In this document: positions 36,079 to 45,097 of the stretch, in pieces
How the letters are laid out: each line of letters begins with the position of its first letter
Numbering within the stretch: position 1 is the first letter of the stretch
From: Paenibacillus wynnii
GTDB lineage: Bacteria > Bacillota > Bacilli > Paenibacillales > Paenibacillaceae
Direction: 5' to 3'
Assembly (NCBI RefSeq): GCF_000757885.1
Contig: NZ_JQCR01000003.1
Coordinates: 1,798,001 to 1,862,000 of the forward strand
Length of the DNA stretch: 64,000 nucleotides
Notes under the pieces: generated by a model
What the model was told of the DNA's origin: nothing
Database searches by the model: none
The model's input: only the letters and a program-made list of their open reading frames with translations
Translations under genes and position numbers: made by a program

Positions 36079-37380
36079 TTACCGTTGTAGAAGGTTCTCA
36101 AAAGACTCTTGAGCTTTGTGGCGGATCATCTCTTCATCCATTGTCAGGCATTTCCCGTGCTTAACAACCTGCTGACCGTTAATCCATACATGCTCAACAT
36201 CCTTCGCACTTGCCGAATAGACCGCATGAGAGAGCAGATCAGAATGTGGAAGCAAGTGAGGTTGGTCAATATCAATAGCGATAAAGTCAGCCTTCATTCC
36301 AGGTGCAAGACGTCCTACATTGTTCAAAAAGATAGATTTAGCTCCATACTCCGTAGCCATACGCATGGCTTCCGGTGCCGGAATGGCCGTTGGATCTCCG
36401 CTTATCCCTTTATGAATCAGCGCCGCAAGACGCATTTCTTCAAACATATCCAGGTTGTTATTGCTCGCAGCTCCATCCGTTCCAAGGGACACTGGCACTC
36501 CCGCCCGCAGTAAATCGGTTACACGCGCTATTCCGCTGGCTAGTTTCAGGTTACTGCCTGGATTATGGGAAACGCCAACCTGATGACGAGCCAAAATTTC
36601 AATTTCCTCATCGTTCAAATGAACACCATGTGCTACAAGCGAAGGGCGGGTGAACATACCCAGCTTCTCCAAATGTGCGACCGGTCGAAGGCCGTAATCG
36701 GCTTCATTCTGTTCAACCTCACGACGTGTCTCAGACATATGAGTATGCATCGGAAGATCCAAATCATGAGCCGCCTGAACGAACTTAACAAAAAAATCAG
36801 GTGGACATGTGTAAGGTGCATGTGGGGAGATCATAGTTGTAATTCTTCCATCCGCCTTGCCATGCCAGTTCCGGGCAAATTCAATCGCTTCTGCAAGCTT
36901 ATGATTCTGCATTTCTTCAGAACAAAAGCCGATTACTCCGCGCATTAGAACAGAACGAATTCCGGATAACTCCACTACTTCGGCGACCCGATCCATATGA
37001 TCATACATATCCAGGAAGGTAGTTGTTCCGCCCTTGAGCATTTCTAATACGGAGAGTGAAGTTCCCCAGTATACATCCTGCCCGGTGAACTTTTCTTCCA
37101 TAGGCCACATTTTTTCCTGAAGCCATACCTGAAGGGCAAGATCATCACCATATCCGCGAAGTAGCGACATCGCCGCATGACCATGTGTGTTAACCAAACC
37201 CGGCATGAACAACAATCGGCTGCCGTCTACAATCTCAACTCCGCTTTCGAAAGGAGGTTCCACTTCACCTATGTAAGTGATCAGATCATTTTCGATGGTC
37301 ATATAACCGGTAAGGACAGGCTTATCAGAACCAGGTATTACATATCTACCGTTCTTTATTGTCCATTTATTGCTTTTCAT
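36079..37380 (-). CDS. mtaD: 5-methylthioadenosine/S-adenosylhomocysteine deaminase (amidohydrolase)
   Basis: A 433-residue metal-dependent amidohydrolase of the TrzA/AtzA/MtaD group, which deaminates MTA, SAH or related purines. Metal-binding and catalytic sites are GLVNTHGHAAMSLLRG (HxH), ISPHAPYTC, LVAHGVHL and SLGTDGAASNNNLDM, all in order. The open frame reaches back to 37452, but GGAAAGGAAG precedes the ATG at 37380 (MKSNKWTIKNG). It overlaps the end of rex by 14 bases, so it should be co-expressed with rex. Exact substrate is unproven; the family has several specificities. Confidence 0.88.
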   Translation of the reverse strand: MKSNKWTIKNGRYVIPGSDKPVLTGYMTIENDLITYIGEVEPPFESGVEIVDGSRLLFMPGLVNTHGHAAMSLLRGYGDDLALQVWLQEKMWPMEEKFTGQDVYWGTSLSVLEMLKGGTTTFLDMYDHMDRVAEVVELSGIRSVLMRGVIGFCSEEMQNHKLAEAIEFARNWHGKADGRITTMISPHAPYTCPPDFFVKFVQAAHDLDLPMHTHMSETRREVEQNEADYGLRPVAHLEKLGMFTRPSLVAHGVHLNDEEIEILARHQVGVSHNPGSNLKLASGIARVTDLLRAGVPVSLGTDGAASNNNLDMFEEMRLAALIHKGISGDPTAIPAPEAMRMATEYGAKSIFLNNVGRLAPGMKADFIAIDIDQPHLLPHSDLLSHAVYSASAKDVEHVWINGQQVVKHGKCLTMDEEMIRHKAQESFENLLQR

Positions 37381-38020
37381 GTTCGCTTTCTTCCTTTCCA
37401 TCCTGCAAATAATAAGCAAGACTTTGCAAATCGGTTGTGAAATCAGCTGCATGAATGCGGATATTAGAAGGAGTCTTCAGAATAACCGGTGCAAAGTTCA
37501 GAATTGCCTCTATACCTGATTCAACCAAAGTGTCTGCTACGTTCTGTGCCTCAAACTCCGGTACAGTAATAATAGCAATTCGGATGCCCTGTTCACGGAT
37601 TGTACTGCCCAGTTCTTCCATTGGTTGAACAACAAGTGAGTTAATTTTTTGGCCAACTTTCGGCTTATATGAATCAAAGATAGCTGTTATCTTCATTGTA
37701 TCTTGTAAGTAGGCATTGTAATTAGACAAAGCATGCCCCAGATTTCCGGCACCAACAAGCGCTACGTTCAACGGCTGATCCAATTTTAGGATATGGCGGA
37801 TTTTTTCAATGAGGTAAGGAACATCATAACCGATTCCTTTTCTTCCGAAATCACCGAAATAAGCCAGATCCTTGCGTATTTGTGCTGGATTTAGATCGAG
37901 CTTTTGTCCAAGCTCTTGAGAAGAAACTGTGGCAATTTCACGAGTGTGGAGTTCATTCAAGAAACGCAGGTACACAGGTAGTCTGCGTACGACAGCCTCC
38001 GATATTTTATCCGACTTCAT
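37367..38020 (-). CDS. rex: Redox-sensing transcriptional repressor Rex
   Basis: Rex senses the NADH/NAD+ ratio and represses respiratory and fermentation genes. The 217-residue protein has an N-terminal winged helix (RRLPVYLRFLNELHTRE ... SSQELGQKLDLNPAQIRKDLAYFGDFGRKGIGY), the Rossmann nucleotide site NVALVGAGNLGHAL, and the C-terminal swap helix. The frame extends to 38056, but GGAGGAG precedes the ATG at 38020 (MKSDKISEAVV). Its operon with an MTA/SAH deaminase is not a pattern I know from B. subtilis. Possible targets in the window are the qcrABC promoter and ackA. Confidence 0.96.
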   Translation of the reverse strand: MKSDKISEAVVRRLPVYLRFLNELHTREIATVSSQELGQKLDLNPAQIRKDLAYFGDFGRKGIGYDVPYLIEKIRHILKLDQPLNVALVGAGNLGHALSNYNAYLQDTMKITAIFDSYKPKVGQKINSLVVQPMEELGSTIREQGIRIAIITVPEFEAQNVADTLVESGIEAILNFAPVILKTPSNIRIHAADFTTDLQSLAYYLQDGKEESEHEKQ

Positions 38021-38100
38021 ATATTCTCCTCCTATAGGTGTTAACATTGTATCCAAAATAATTGAAAGTCAACTCAGAAAAGTGCAAAAAATCGGGCGTT

Positions 38101-40962
38101 TTAGGAGACGCCCCCCTCCTCTAACCATTCTGCAATACGCGGGACCATCTGATCTGTCAGCATATGCTCCATTTTGGGCCCCGGTAGAGAGTAAAGAAAA
38201 TATTTTCCATAATAAGATTCGATTACTCGGGTATCATACACAATTACAATTCCCTTATCCTGTGCAGTCCTGACTAACCGCCCAAAACCCTGCTTGAACC
38301 GAATCACTGCTTGAGGCACTGACAGCTTCATAAAAGGATTCTTCTTCTGGGCCTGCAGGAGCTCCGATTTCGCTTCCGCCAGTGGATGGTTAGGCGGTTG
38401 GAAAGGAAGCCTTACAATGGCCAGACAGGTCAAAGCCTCGCCCGGAATGTCTACGCCCTCCCAGAAGCTACTGGTCCCCAAGAGGACCGAAGCATTGCTG
38501 TCCTGAAAGCGGCGAATAAGCTTGCTCCGGCTGCCTCCTTCAATCCCTTGACCTAGTACCGTTATCTCTTGTGAAGACAGAGCTTCTTTCAAGGGATCGT
38601 ATACCTGACGAAGCATACGGTAGGATGTGAATAGCACCATCATTCTTCCTCGGGTCGTCACTGCCGCTTCGGCAAGCGATTGCACCAGCGTATCGACAAA
38701 GCGGGCATCTCCCACGCTGCCTTTCACACTTGGAAAATCTCTTGGAATCACAAGCAGCGCCTGTTCCCTGTAATGAAAGGGAGAAGGAAGAAGGGCGGTC
38801 ATTAGCCGACCGTTCTCGGCAGCTTCATTTAACCCTAAATTATCAATCATAAACTGAAATGATTTATCAACAGACAATGTTGCCGAGGTAAGCACGATGC
38901 TTTTTTTCTTATCGAAGAAAAGCTCCTTTAATTGGGAACTGACATCGACGGGAACGGCATAGAGCTGTAAAGACTTGCTGCGGTAATTTCCATTTGCCTC
39001 CAGCCAATATACAACATTCTCGTCATTCAAGCCCATAAAAAAACGCACGTTATCCCGAATGGCTGCCAAATCTTTAAATAATCCACCAATATCAGTTATA
39101 AGGCTGTCTGAAGAGGACTGTCCCTCCTGATCCCGCATTTCATTCAGCATTCTCTCGCCCGAACGCAGGGCATCACTAAGGGTAGTTATCATCCCGCTCT
39201 CCAAGGTAGAGAGCTCCTCCCAGTTCTTCGGCTTGTTGCCTGGGAGAAGACGCATAACCAGTTGCCCAGCTTCTCCTGCACCCGCATCACTCCGTTCGGG
39301 AAGAAGACCAAATAACTTCTCACTTAATGTGTCCCATGTCTCCTTGACAGTGATCAAATCGGAATAAATCCTATCAATAATTAGACTCCATTCAGAGGCC
39401 TGCTCACTTCCGGCAGATTGCAGCTGCTGGCGAAGTGTGGGCAATTGACCGTTACGGCTGTCTTTGAACAGTCGGGAAAGTGTGTGAACCACAGTGAAAT
39501 GCTTCATGTGCATCCCCAGATGTTTACCAGCCACATCCTCCAGATGATGAGCCTCGTCGATAACCAAGTGTTCATATGCAGGGAGCAGTTGATGTCCCGC
39601 TTTTACATCTGCGAACAGCTTCGAGTGGTTCGTTATGACCACGTCAGCGATACTTGCCTCATGCTTTGCCCGGTGGTAAAAGCATTTGCGGAACCAAGGG
39701 CAGGAACGTCCTAGGCAGGAATCAGTATCACTAGCTACCGTTTCCCAGAAATCTCCGCCACGGTTACCCATATTCAGCTCTTCATCATCCCCGGATTCCG
39801 TTTGGGTCAACCAGACAATCATTTGCGCTGAAGTGATAATATCTTCTCTTGGGCTGATAAAGTCTCTTCTATTAATTTTATGTTCAAATTTCCGAAGACA
39901 CAAATAGTGCCCTCTGCCCTTAAAAATCGCAGCTTTGAAGGGAAAGGGAACCACTTGAGTTAGCAAAGGAATATCTCGTTCACGCAGTTGGTCTTGAAGA
40001 TTAATGGTATGAGTACTGACCATGACTTTCTGATCTGTAAGAACACTCTGATAAATGGCTGGCAGTAAATACCCAAGAGACTTTCCTGTACCTGTTCCTG
40101 CCTCGATCAACAGATGCTTCTCTTCCTCCAGTGCTTTCATGACCTCGCCGAACATGATTTCTTGGGCTTCCCGACTTTCATAATGCGGCAAAGTTTCTTT
40201 AAGGCGCTTGGTTACCTCAGACATGTAATCTGTAAAAGATAAATGCTCTAATGGATTCTCATGACTGTCAGCACGCGGAAGAGCCAACTCGTTCCAGTCC
40301 CCTATCTTAAGGGCAAGCTGTCGGTAAAAGGTCAAATCTCCTTCGGGCTGGAAGGTCTCCATTTCCCGTTCACGGAGCAGACCGTCGAAATACCAGCCCA
40401 TGTCACCATCTGACTCTGTAAAGAGCTCACTGAGGCGTTGAATGGTTAATAAGGGGAGGCTATATAGTTCCTCTAGACATTTAAGCAGCACAAGAGCTGT
40501 AGCATGAGCATCGCTGTCCGCCTGGTGCGGACGTTCATGCGTGAGGCCAAATTGAGAAGTGACAGCTCCGAGCTGGTAAGTGGTCAGGGATGGAAAACAT
40601 ATTTTGAGAAAATCTATCGTATCCAAAATACGACCCTGAAACGGCAAATATCCGCACCGGTCCAGGGCACTTTGCAAAAAATGAAAATCAAAGGAGACGT
40701 TATGCCCAACGAGCACAACATCATCCAATAAGGGCACAAGCTCCATCATCATTTCTTCCAGTTCTGGGGCATTCTCCACATCACTGTCGGTTATTCCGGT
40801 TAGACCGGTAATAAAGGGCGGAATGGGTGCTGCGGGCTTGACGAAAGAACCGTAGACACGGGAGATGGACAGGTCTTCTTCTATTATGGCGAGTCCAACC
40901 TGGATAATTTCACCCACAGATTGGGTTCCGGTAGTTTCAAAATCAAGCACGGCAAATTTCAT
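38101..40962 (-). CDS. dinG: DinG-type helicase with N-terminal 3'-5' exonuclease domain
   Basis: A 953-residue fusion. Residues 1-170 are a DEDDh exonuclease (FAVLDFETTGTQS, GHNVSFDFHFLQSALD, HQADSDAHATA); the rest is an XPD-like superfamily 2 helicase with Walker A EAGTGTGKSLGYLLP, DEAH box VIDEAHHLEDVA and late motifs LLGTSSFWEGVDIPGE and QGFGRLVRTAQDKG. Cysteines in GHYLCLRKF and SCLGRSCPWFRKC have CX4CX5C spacing like the iron-sulfur ligands of E. coli DinG. It is the expected neighbour of panD in Bacillales. A role in DNA repair is inferred from the family. Confidence 0.95.
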   Translation of the reverse strand: MKFAVLDFETTGTQSVGEIIQVGLAIIEEDLSISRVYGSFVKPAAPIPPFITGLTGITDSDVENAPELEEMMMELVPLLDDVVLVGHNVSFDFHFLQSALDRCGYLPFQGRILDTIDFLKICFPSLTTYQLGAVTSQFGLTHERPHQADSDAHATALVLLKCLEELYSLPLLTIQRLSELFTESDGDMGWYFDGLLREREMETFQPEGDLTFYRQLALKIGDWNELALPRADSHENPLEHLSFTDYMSEVTKRLKETLPHYESREAQEIMFGEVMKALEEEKHLLIEAGTGTGKSLGYLLPAIYQSVLTDQKVMVSTHTINLQDQLRERDIPLLTQVVPFPFKAAIFKGRGHYLCLRKFEHKINRRDFISPREDIITSAQMIVWLTQTESGDDEELNMGNRGGDFWETVASDTDSCLGRSCPWFRKCFYHRAKHEASIADVVITNHSKLFADVKAGHQLLPAYEHLVIDEAHHLEDVAGKHLGMHMKHFTVVHTLSRLFKDSRNGQLPTLRQQLQSAGSEQASEWSLIIDRIYSDLITVKETWDTLSEKLFGLLPERSDAGAGEAGQLVMRLLPGNKPKNWEELSTLESGMITTLSDALRSGERMLNEMRDQEGQSSSDSLITDIGGLFKDLAAIRDNVRFFMGLNDENVVYWLEANGNYRSKSLQLYAVPVDVSSQLKELFFDKKKSIVLTSATLSVDKSFQFMIDNLGLNEAAENGRLMTALLPSPFHYREQALLVIPRDFPSVKGSVGDARFVDTLVQSLAEAAVTTRGRMMVLFTSYRMLRQVYDPLKEALSSQEITVLGQGIEGGSRSKLIRRFQDSNASVLLGTSSFWEGVDIPGEALTCLAIVRLPFQPPNHPLAEAKSELLQAQKKNPFMKLSVPQAVIRFKQGFGRLVRTAQDKGIVIVYDTRVIESYYGKYFLYSLPGPKMEHMLTDQMVPRIAEWLEEGGVS

Positions 40963-41017
40963 TATAAGTTCTATTCCCTTTCACTTGAGACTCCTTATCA
41001 GCATAACAGAAGTTACG

Positions 41018-41060
41018 AAAAAAGGCGATGCACACCGCTTTGACAGAGGATGCATCGCTT
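41018..41060 (-). terminator. Terminator after the TPR gene
   Basis: GCGATGCA (41025-41032) pairs with TGCATCGC (41051-41058) around an 18-base loop; CTTTTTTCG follows on the minus strand. dinG then needs its own promoter in the remaining ~55 bases or read-through. Confidence 0.7.
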
Positions 41061-41077
41061 AAGATAACGGACTATGA

Positions 41078-41719
41078 TTATAAAAGCGAAACAAGCTGAC
41101 TTCCGTACTGAAGTTCCCCGCCTTTGCTCCGGCAGACCTCCAGGTTAACATTCGGTTCAGGAAGTGAAGGATCATGCTGCAGAGATAAACTAAATAGCTC
41201 CCGAGCCTCCGTGAAACGTTCCTGAGAAGCTCTAATGCAGCCCATGGCATTATAAACCATTGCCTTCAGCTTCCTATTCCTTACCAAAGTCACCATGTGC
41301 TCCAAATGCACCCAAGCCGCTTCGCCTTCACCCTGATGAAGGAACGACATGGCTAAATACAAACGACCTGAAAGACTCTCCGGATAGCGGGTAATGACCG
41401 TCTTAAACTGCTCAATACATTGCGGGTACATAAGCAGTTTATAATACCCCTGTCCTCTGGCAAAGGACTCCATGGAGAGTTCTGGAGCTTCACGCTGAGG
41501 CGGTTCTTCTTCCATTTCCAAGGTTAAGTCCGTCCCTTGGTTAAAATCACTCATTTTCTCTGCAAACGCTAGCCACTCATCCATCACATCATCACTAAGG
41601 CGACGAAGCAGATTGTACTTGCATAAAAGCTCTTCCCGGCGGGCACCCTCCGCTGTAGGGTAATCAATAATGATTTCGCGTAGCATCTCGTTCATTTCAG
41701 CAAATAAATGTTGAAACAC
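41078..41719 (-). CDS. Tetratricopeptide-repeat protein of unknown function
   Basis: About 213 residues. An N-terminal helical segment (FQHLFAEMNEMLREIIIDYPTAEGARREELLCKYNLLRRLSDDV), an acidic linker (LEMEEEPPQREAPELS), and three or four TPR-like helix pairs (GQGYYKLLMYPQCIEQFKTVI; SGRLYLAMSFLHQGEGEAAWVH; VYNAMGCIRASQERFTEARELFSLSLQHDPSLPE). The frame is open upstream to 41806, but GAGGGTGGG lies about 8 bases before a GTG at 41719, chosen as start; other GTG codons nearby are possible. It stands between panD and dinG and has its own terminator. No partner can be named. Confidence 0.75.
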   Translation of the reverse strand: MFQHLFAEMNEMLREIIIDYPTAEGARREELLCKYNLLRRLSDDVMDEWLAFAEKMSDFNQGTDLTLEMEEEPPQREAPELSMESFARGQGYYKLLMYPQCIEQFKTVITRYPESLSGRLYLAMSFLHQGEGEAAWVHLEHMVTLVRNRKLKAMVYNAMGCIRASQERFTEARELFSLSLQHDPSLPEPNVNLEVCRSKGGELQYGSQLVSLL

Positions 41720-41825
41720 GGGACATCCCACCCTCACTGAAAATGAAATCAGTTCAACTTGCCTGACTTCATTTTTCGCCGAGAGCAGTCCTTTCATCCC
41801 TTCCATTGATTACATATATAATTGC

Positions 41826-42209
41826 TTAGGCTATTGTAGCGTGAATTTCGTGATCAACCTGCTTAAGCAGCTTATTATTATCGTCAACAAATACGACGGT
41901 TGGTTTATGAGTACTCAGTTCTTCCTGAGACAGCATTACATAAGAAATGATAATTACTGTATCCCCTGGATGCACCAGCCGGGCAGCTGCGCCGTTAAGA
42001 CAAATTACTCCGCTTCCGCGCGGACCTGGTATCACATAAGTCTCAAGGCGGGATCCATTGTTATTATCAACGATCTGCACCTTTTCATTCTCTAATAAAT
42101 CAGCGGCTTCCATTAAGTTCTCATCAATGGTAATACTGCCCACGTAATTTAAATTAGCTTCCGTAACCGTTGCACGGTGTATTTTGGACTTCATCATATG
42201 TCTAAACAA
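41826..42209 (-). CDS. panD: Aspartate 1-decarboxylase
   Basis: PanD makes beta-alanine for pantothenate. The pyruvoyl enzyme is made by self-cleavage at Gly-Ser, visible in [15 protein letters not shown]. Other family marks are [38 protein letters not shown] and VIIISYVML. The frame runs up to 42239, but that stretch includes the AAGGAGG ribosome binding site; a TTG at 42209 (start of [14 protein letters not shown]) gives 127 residues, the usual length. The gene overlaps panC by 8 bases and is last in panBCD. Confidence 0.96.
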   Translation of the reverse strand: MFRHMMKSKIHRATVTEANLNYVGSITIDENLMEAADLLENEKVQIVDNNNGSRLETYVIPGPRGSGVICLNGAAARLVHPGDTVIIISYVMLSQEELSTHKPTVVFVDDNNKLLKQVDHEIHATIA

Positions 42210-43092
42210 GAACGACAACCTCCTTCGGCGTGAATACAATATTATCTATAAGACGAGTTTTGCCGAACTTCACAGCCAACGCTATTATAATTTCACCATC
42301 TATAGTCATTAGGGAAGCATCGGCATCCAAAGAATCTAACCCTGGAAAGGTTAAAATCTCGGCATAATCAATATTTGCAAGCGGTGAACGCGAAATCACA
42401 GATACAAGTAATTGTTGTACCTCAGCCACTGTATTGGCTTTGCCTTCTTCAAAGGCTTGCCGGGCTTCTTGGAGTGACTGGGACAAGACAAGTGCCTGAT
42501 CACGTTCTTCCTTAGATAAATAAACATTTCGTGAACTCAGCGCCAGGCCGTCACTTTCGCGTACAATTGGGCAGGCTATAATGTTAACATTCATGTTGAG
42601 GTCGGAAACCATTTGCCGCAATACAGCCACCTGCTGAGCATCTTTTAAACCGAAGAAAGCATAATCGGGTTGCACCATATTGAACAGCTTGGAGACTACG
42701 GTTGTAACTCCGTCAAAATGACCCGGACGCGAAGCTCCGCAAAGCTGAGTGGTCAGTGAGGTTACAGATACTTGGGTACGGATCGGTGTAGGATACATGA
42801 CCTCCACACTAGGAATAAAAACAATATCGGCACCCTCCCGCTCGGCGAGTTCCAGATCTCTTTTCTCATCACGCGGATAGGATTCGAAATCTTCATTGGG
42901 CCCAAACTGCAACGGATTGACAAAAATACTCATCACGACCGTACCACACATTTCCCCGGCCCGGCGCAGAAGGCTCCCATGTCCCTCGTGTAAAAAACCC
43001 ATAGTCGGAACCAAACCGATCGGTCCATGACCGCCACCGCGCATATATTCCATCGCTTCACGTAATTGCTCTACATTTCTTACCACTCTCAT
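42202..43092 (-). CDS. panC: Pantothenate synthetase
   Basis: PanC joins pantoate and beta-alanine using ATP. The 296-residue protein shows [20 protein letters not shown] with the HxGH nucleotide motif (about 25-44), [31 protein letters not shown] and the KMSKS-like region [21 protein letters not shown] precedes the ATG. It starts one base after the panB stop codon, and panD overlaps its end, so the three are tightly coupled. Confidence 0.97.
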   Translation of the reverse strand: MRVVRNVEQLREAMEYMRGGGHGPIGLVPTMGFLHEGHGSLLRRAGEMCGTVVMSIFVNPLQFGPNEDFESYPRDEKRDLELAEREGADIVFIPSVEVMYPTPIRTQVSVTSLTTQLCGASRPGHFDGVTTVVSKLFNMVQPDYAFFGLKDAQQVAVLRQMVSDLNMNVNIIACPIVRESDGLALSSRNVYLSKEERDQALVLSQSLQEARQAFEEGKANTVAEVQQLLVSVISRSPLANIDYAEILTFPGLDSLDADASLMTIDGEIIIALAVKFGKTRLIDNIVFTPKEVVVLV

Positions 43093-43093
43093 C

Positions 43094-43960
43094 TTATTTC
43101 ACTCCTTTTCCGGCAGCGCCATATAATGATTCAAGTACGGTCTCATCCGCTGCAAAGATATGACTTTCATCAGGGAAGGAACGTTGCTTCACTTCTTGTA
43201 CATATTGACTAATCCCTTCACGGATTAAGCTTCCAACATCTGCATAGGTTTTGACAAAACGCTTTTCCCGGTATGGGGATGCATAACGCAAGAGATCATG
43301 AAAAACCAGTACTTGACCGTCACAGTAACGACCCGCACCAATTCCAATGGTAGGGATACTAAGTTCTTTTGAAATAGCTTCGGCTACTTCTTCTGTAACC
43401 AGCTCCAGCACCACTCCAAACGCACCTGCAGCCTCCAGAGCCTTCGCTTCGTCCATCAAGCGTTTCGCATCCTGTGGATCCTTGCCTTGAACACGGTAAC
43501 CGCCAATCATATTGACAGATTGAGGTGTAAGTCCTATATGACCAAGAACGGGCACACCTGCGGAAACCACTGAAGCCACAGTATTGCAAATCTCCAGTCC
43601 GCCTTCCATTTTGACGGCATGAGCACGGCCTTCCTGCATCAGTCTTCTTACGCTCCGCAGCGTCTCGTCAATTCCGCCGTGATAGGTCATAAACGGCATA
43701 TCTGCAACGATAAAAGTATGCTCCGCACCGCGGGTCACTGCCCGGGTATGGTAGACCATGTCCTCAATAGTGACCGGCAAGGTAGAGTCATACCCAAGAA
43801 CCACATTACCTAGAGAATCTCCCACCAGAATGAGATCAATTCCCGCTTCCTCAGCCAGCCGTGCAGAAGGAAAATCATATGCGGTCAGCATGCTTAGAGG
43901 CACACCATCCAATTTCATTTTTTTCATTTTCACAATGTTCAATGCTTGTTTTCCAGCCAT
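43094..43960 (-). CDS. panB: 3-methyl-2-oxobutanoate hydroxymethyltransferase (ketopantoate)
   Basis: PanB makes ketopantoate from ketoisovalerate and methylene-THF. The 288-residue TIM-barrel enzyme shows LTAYDFPSARLAEEAGIDLILVGDS with the metal Asp, MPFMTYHGG, AVKMEGG, GHIGLTPQSVNMIGGYRVQGK and GAGRYCDGQVLVFHDLL. First gene of panBCD, behind a 300-base leader that contains an intrinsic terminator. The reductase PanE is not in the window. Confidence 0.97.
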   Translation of the reverse strand: MAGKQALNIVKMKKMKLDGVPLSMLTAYDFPSARLAEEAGIDLILVGDSLGNVVLGYDSTLPVTIEDMVYHTRAVTRGAEHTFIVADMPFMTYHGGIDETLRSVRRLMQEGRAHAVKMEGGLEICNTVASVVSAGVPVLGHIGLTPQSVNMIGGYRVQGKDPQDAKRLMDEAKALEAAGAFGVVLELVTEEVAEAISKELSIPTIGIGAGRYCDGQVLVFHDLLRYASPYREKRFVKTYADVGSLIREGISQYVQEVKQRSFPDESHIFAADETVLESLYGAAGKGVK

Positions 43961-44262
43961 TTAAGCTTCGCTCCCCTTTTTTGAATACATTTACGCGTCA
44001 CTCGCGCAAACAAAAAAACCCTTTAGCATGTCCGCTAAAAAGGTCCGAAGGGCAGTAAGAAGAGTCACTCGCGTGTCGTCCCTTCTGTCTCGGTCCTTAC
44101 GGCTCAGAGCAGAATCCAACGTAACCGATAACACAGTTATGAAGGTAAATCCAATGATTCATGAATTTCAAACGCTAAAGTTAATTCATACGCAGAGTGC
44201 AGTTCGTATCCTCTGATACTGCCTCTAGCCATAGTATACCAAATTGATTTCACAAATACACC
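43961..44262 (-). promoter_or_regulatory. Structured leader of panBCD with internal terminator
   Basis: A non-coding stretch between the birA terminator and panB. Read on the minus strand it contains a small hairpin GTATC-AGAG-GATAC (44207-44220), a dyad ATGAATT/AATTCAT (near 44155-44190), a GAAGGG...CCCTTC pair, and then a clear intrinsic terminator (44012-44043) about 50 bases before the panB start. The motif CGCGAGTGAC occurs twice, on each side of the terminator. This layout fits transcription attenuation, but no known riboswitch class matches what I see. Confidence 0.5.
44012..44043 (-). terminator. Intrinsic terminator inside the panB leader
   Basis: CCTTTTTAGC (minus strand) pairs with GCTAAAGGG around GGACAT and is followed by seven T. 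A second arm, CCCTTC, just upstream could compete for the AAGGG strand. Confidence 0.75.
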
Positions 44263-44291
44263 AAAAAATATGACAAGGGGTGAACCCCTTG
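44263..44291 (-). terminator. Intrinsic terminator after birA
   Basis: CAAGGGG (44274-44280) pairs with CCCCTTG (44285-44291); a T-rich tail follows on the minus strand. It separates birA from panBCD. Confidence 0.85.
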
Positions 44292-44296
44292 CCGAG

Positions 44297-45097
44297 TTAT
44301 ATCATCTCGATTTCACCGGAACACACACTGAATATCTGTCCATGATGATTTTCCAGCAGCAGTCCCCCGTCACTATCAAGCCCAACCGCCTTGCCTTCAC
44401 TGCGCCCTTGAGCTGTATTCAGGGCAACCTGCCGACCTAGTGTCACCGATAGAGATTCCCAGAGCATACCGATAGGTCTAAATCCTTGCTCCAAATATAA
44501 AGAATATAGTAATTCCAGTTCAGACAGAACCGTTCCGGCAAGCTCTGCACGATCCACAGGAGCTCCTCCGCGTTCAATCATTAGCGAAGTTCCAATGCCT
44601 TTCAAGAAGTCCGGATAATCGTCCTCAGCCAGATTAGCATCTATCCCTATCCCTGCAATGCAGTACTGAAGCTGCCCTTCATTCATGCTGGATTCCAGTA
44701 AAATTCCGCATACCTTGCGCCCAGAGACCAACAGGTCATTAGGCCATTTGATCCCGGCTCCAACACCGGCAACTCGACGTATCGCTCTGCAAACCGCCAC
44801 ACCTGCTAACAAGGTAAGTTGAGGGGTGGAGTGTAGGGGAAGCTTCGGGCGAAGGATAACACTCATCCAAATGCCTTTCCCCCGCGGAGAATGCCATTTC
44901 CTGCCCATCCGGCCTCTTCCACCGGTCTGTTCTTCAGCGATGACCGCCGTCCCTTCCGGGGCTCCGTCTTCCGCCAGTCTTTTTGCTTCCTCCTGAGTGG
45001 ACACTACCGTCTCCAGAAGCTGCAGCCCACCCGTCCAGCCCGAAGCGGAAGGCTCCCGTCTTAAATGGGCCAGCAGCAGCGTATCATAGTTGCTCAT
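44297..45097 (-). CDS. birA: Biotin--[acetyl-CoA-carboxylase] ligase without the N-terminal helix-turn-helix
   Basis: The enzyme attaches biotin to the carboxyl carrier protein. The catalytic domain is complete: VVSTQEEAKRLAEDGAPEGT, the biotin/ATP loop GGRGRMGRKWHSPRGKGIWMS, KWPNDLLVSGRKVCGILLE, GIGIDANL, and the C-terminal SH3-like domain (GRQVALNTAQGRSEGKAVGLDSDGGLLLE). At 266 residues it is about 60 shorter than B. subtilis BirA; only some 25 residues precede the catalytic domain, so the repressor helix-turn-helix is absent. The upstream DNA is cca coding sequence, so it has not been missed. The ATG at 45097 overlaps the end of cca by 14 bases. Confidence 0.93.
   Translation of the reverse strand: MSNYDTLLLAHLRREPSASGWTGGLQLLETVVSTQEEAKRLAEDGAPEGTAVIAEEQTGGRGRMGRKWHSPRGKGIWMSVILRPKLPLHSTPQLTLLAGVAVCRAIRRVAGVGAGIKWPNDLLVSGRKVCGILLESSMNEGQLQYCIAGIGIDANLAEDDYPDFLKGIGTSLMIERGGAPVDRAELAGTVLSELELLYSLYLEQGFRPIGMLWESLSVTLGRQVALNTAQGRSEGKAVGLDSDGGLLLENHHGQIFSVCSGEIEMI

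Noticed and set aside
44041-44100. panB leader as a T-box riboswitch
   Set aside because: AAGGGACGACACGCG resembles the T-box sequence only partly; the invariant TGG.ACCGCG core is missing and no specifier stem is evident.
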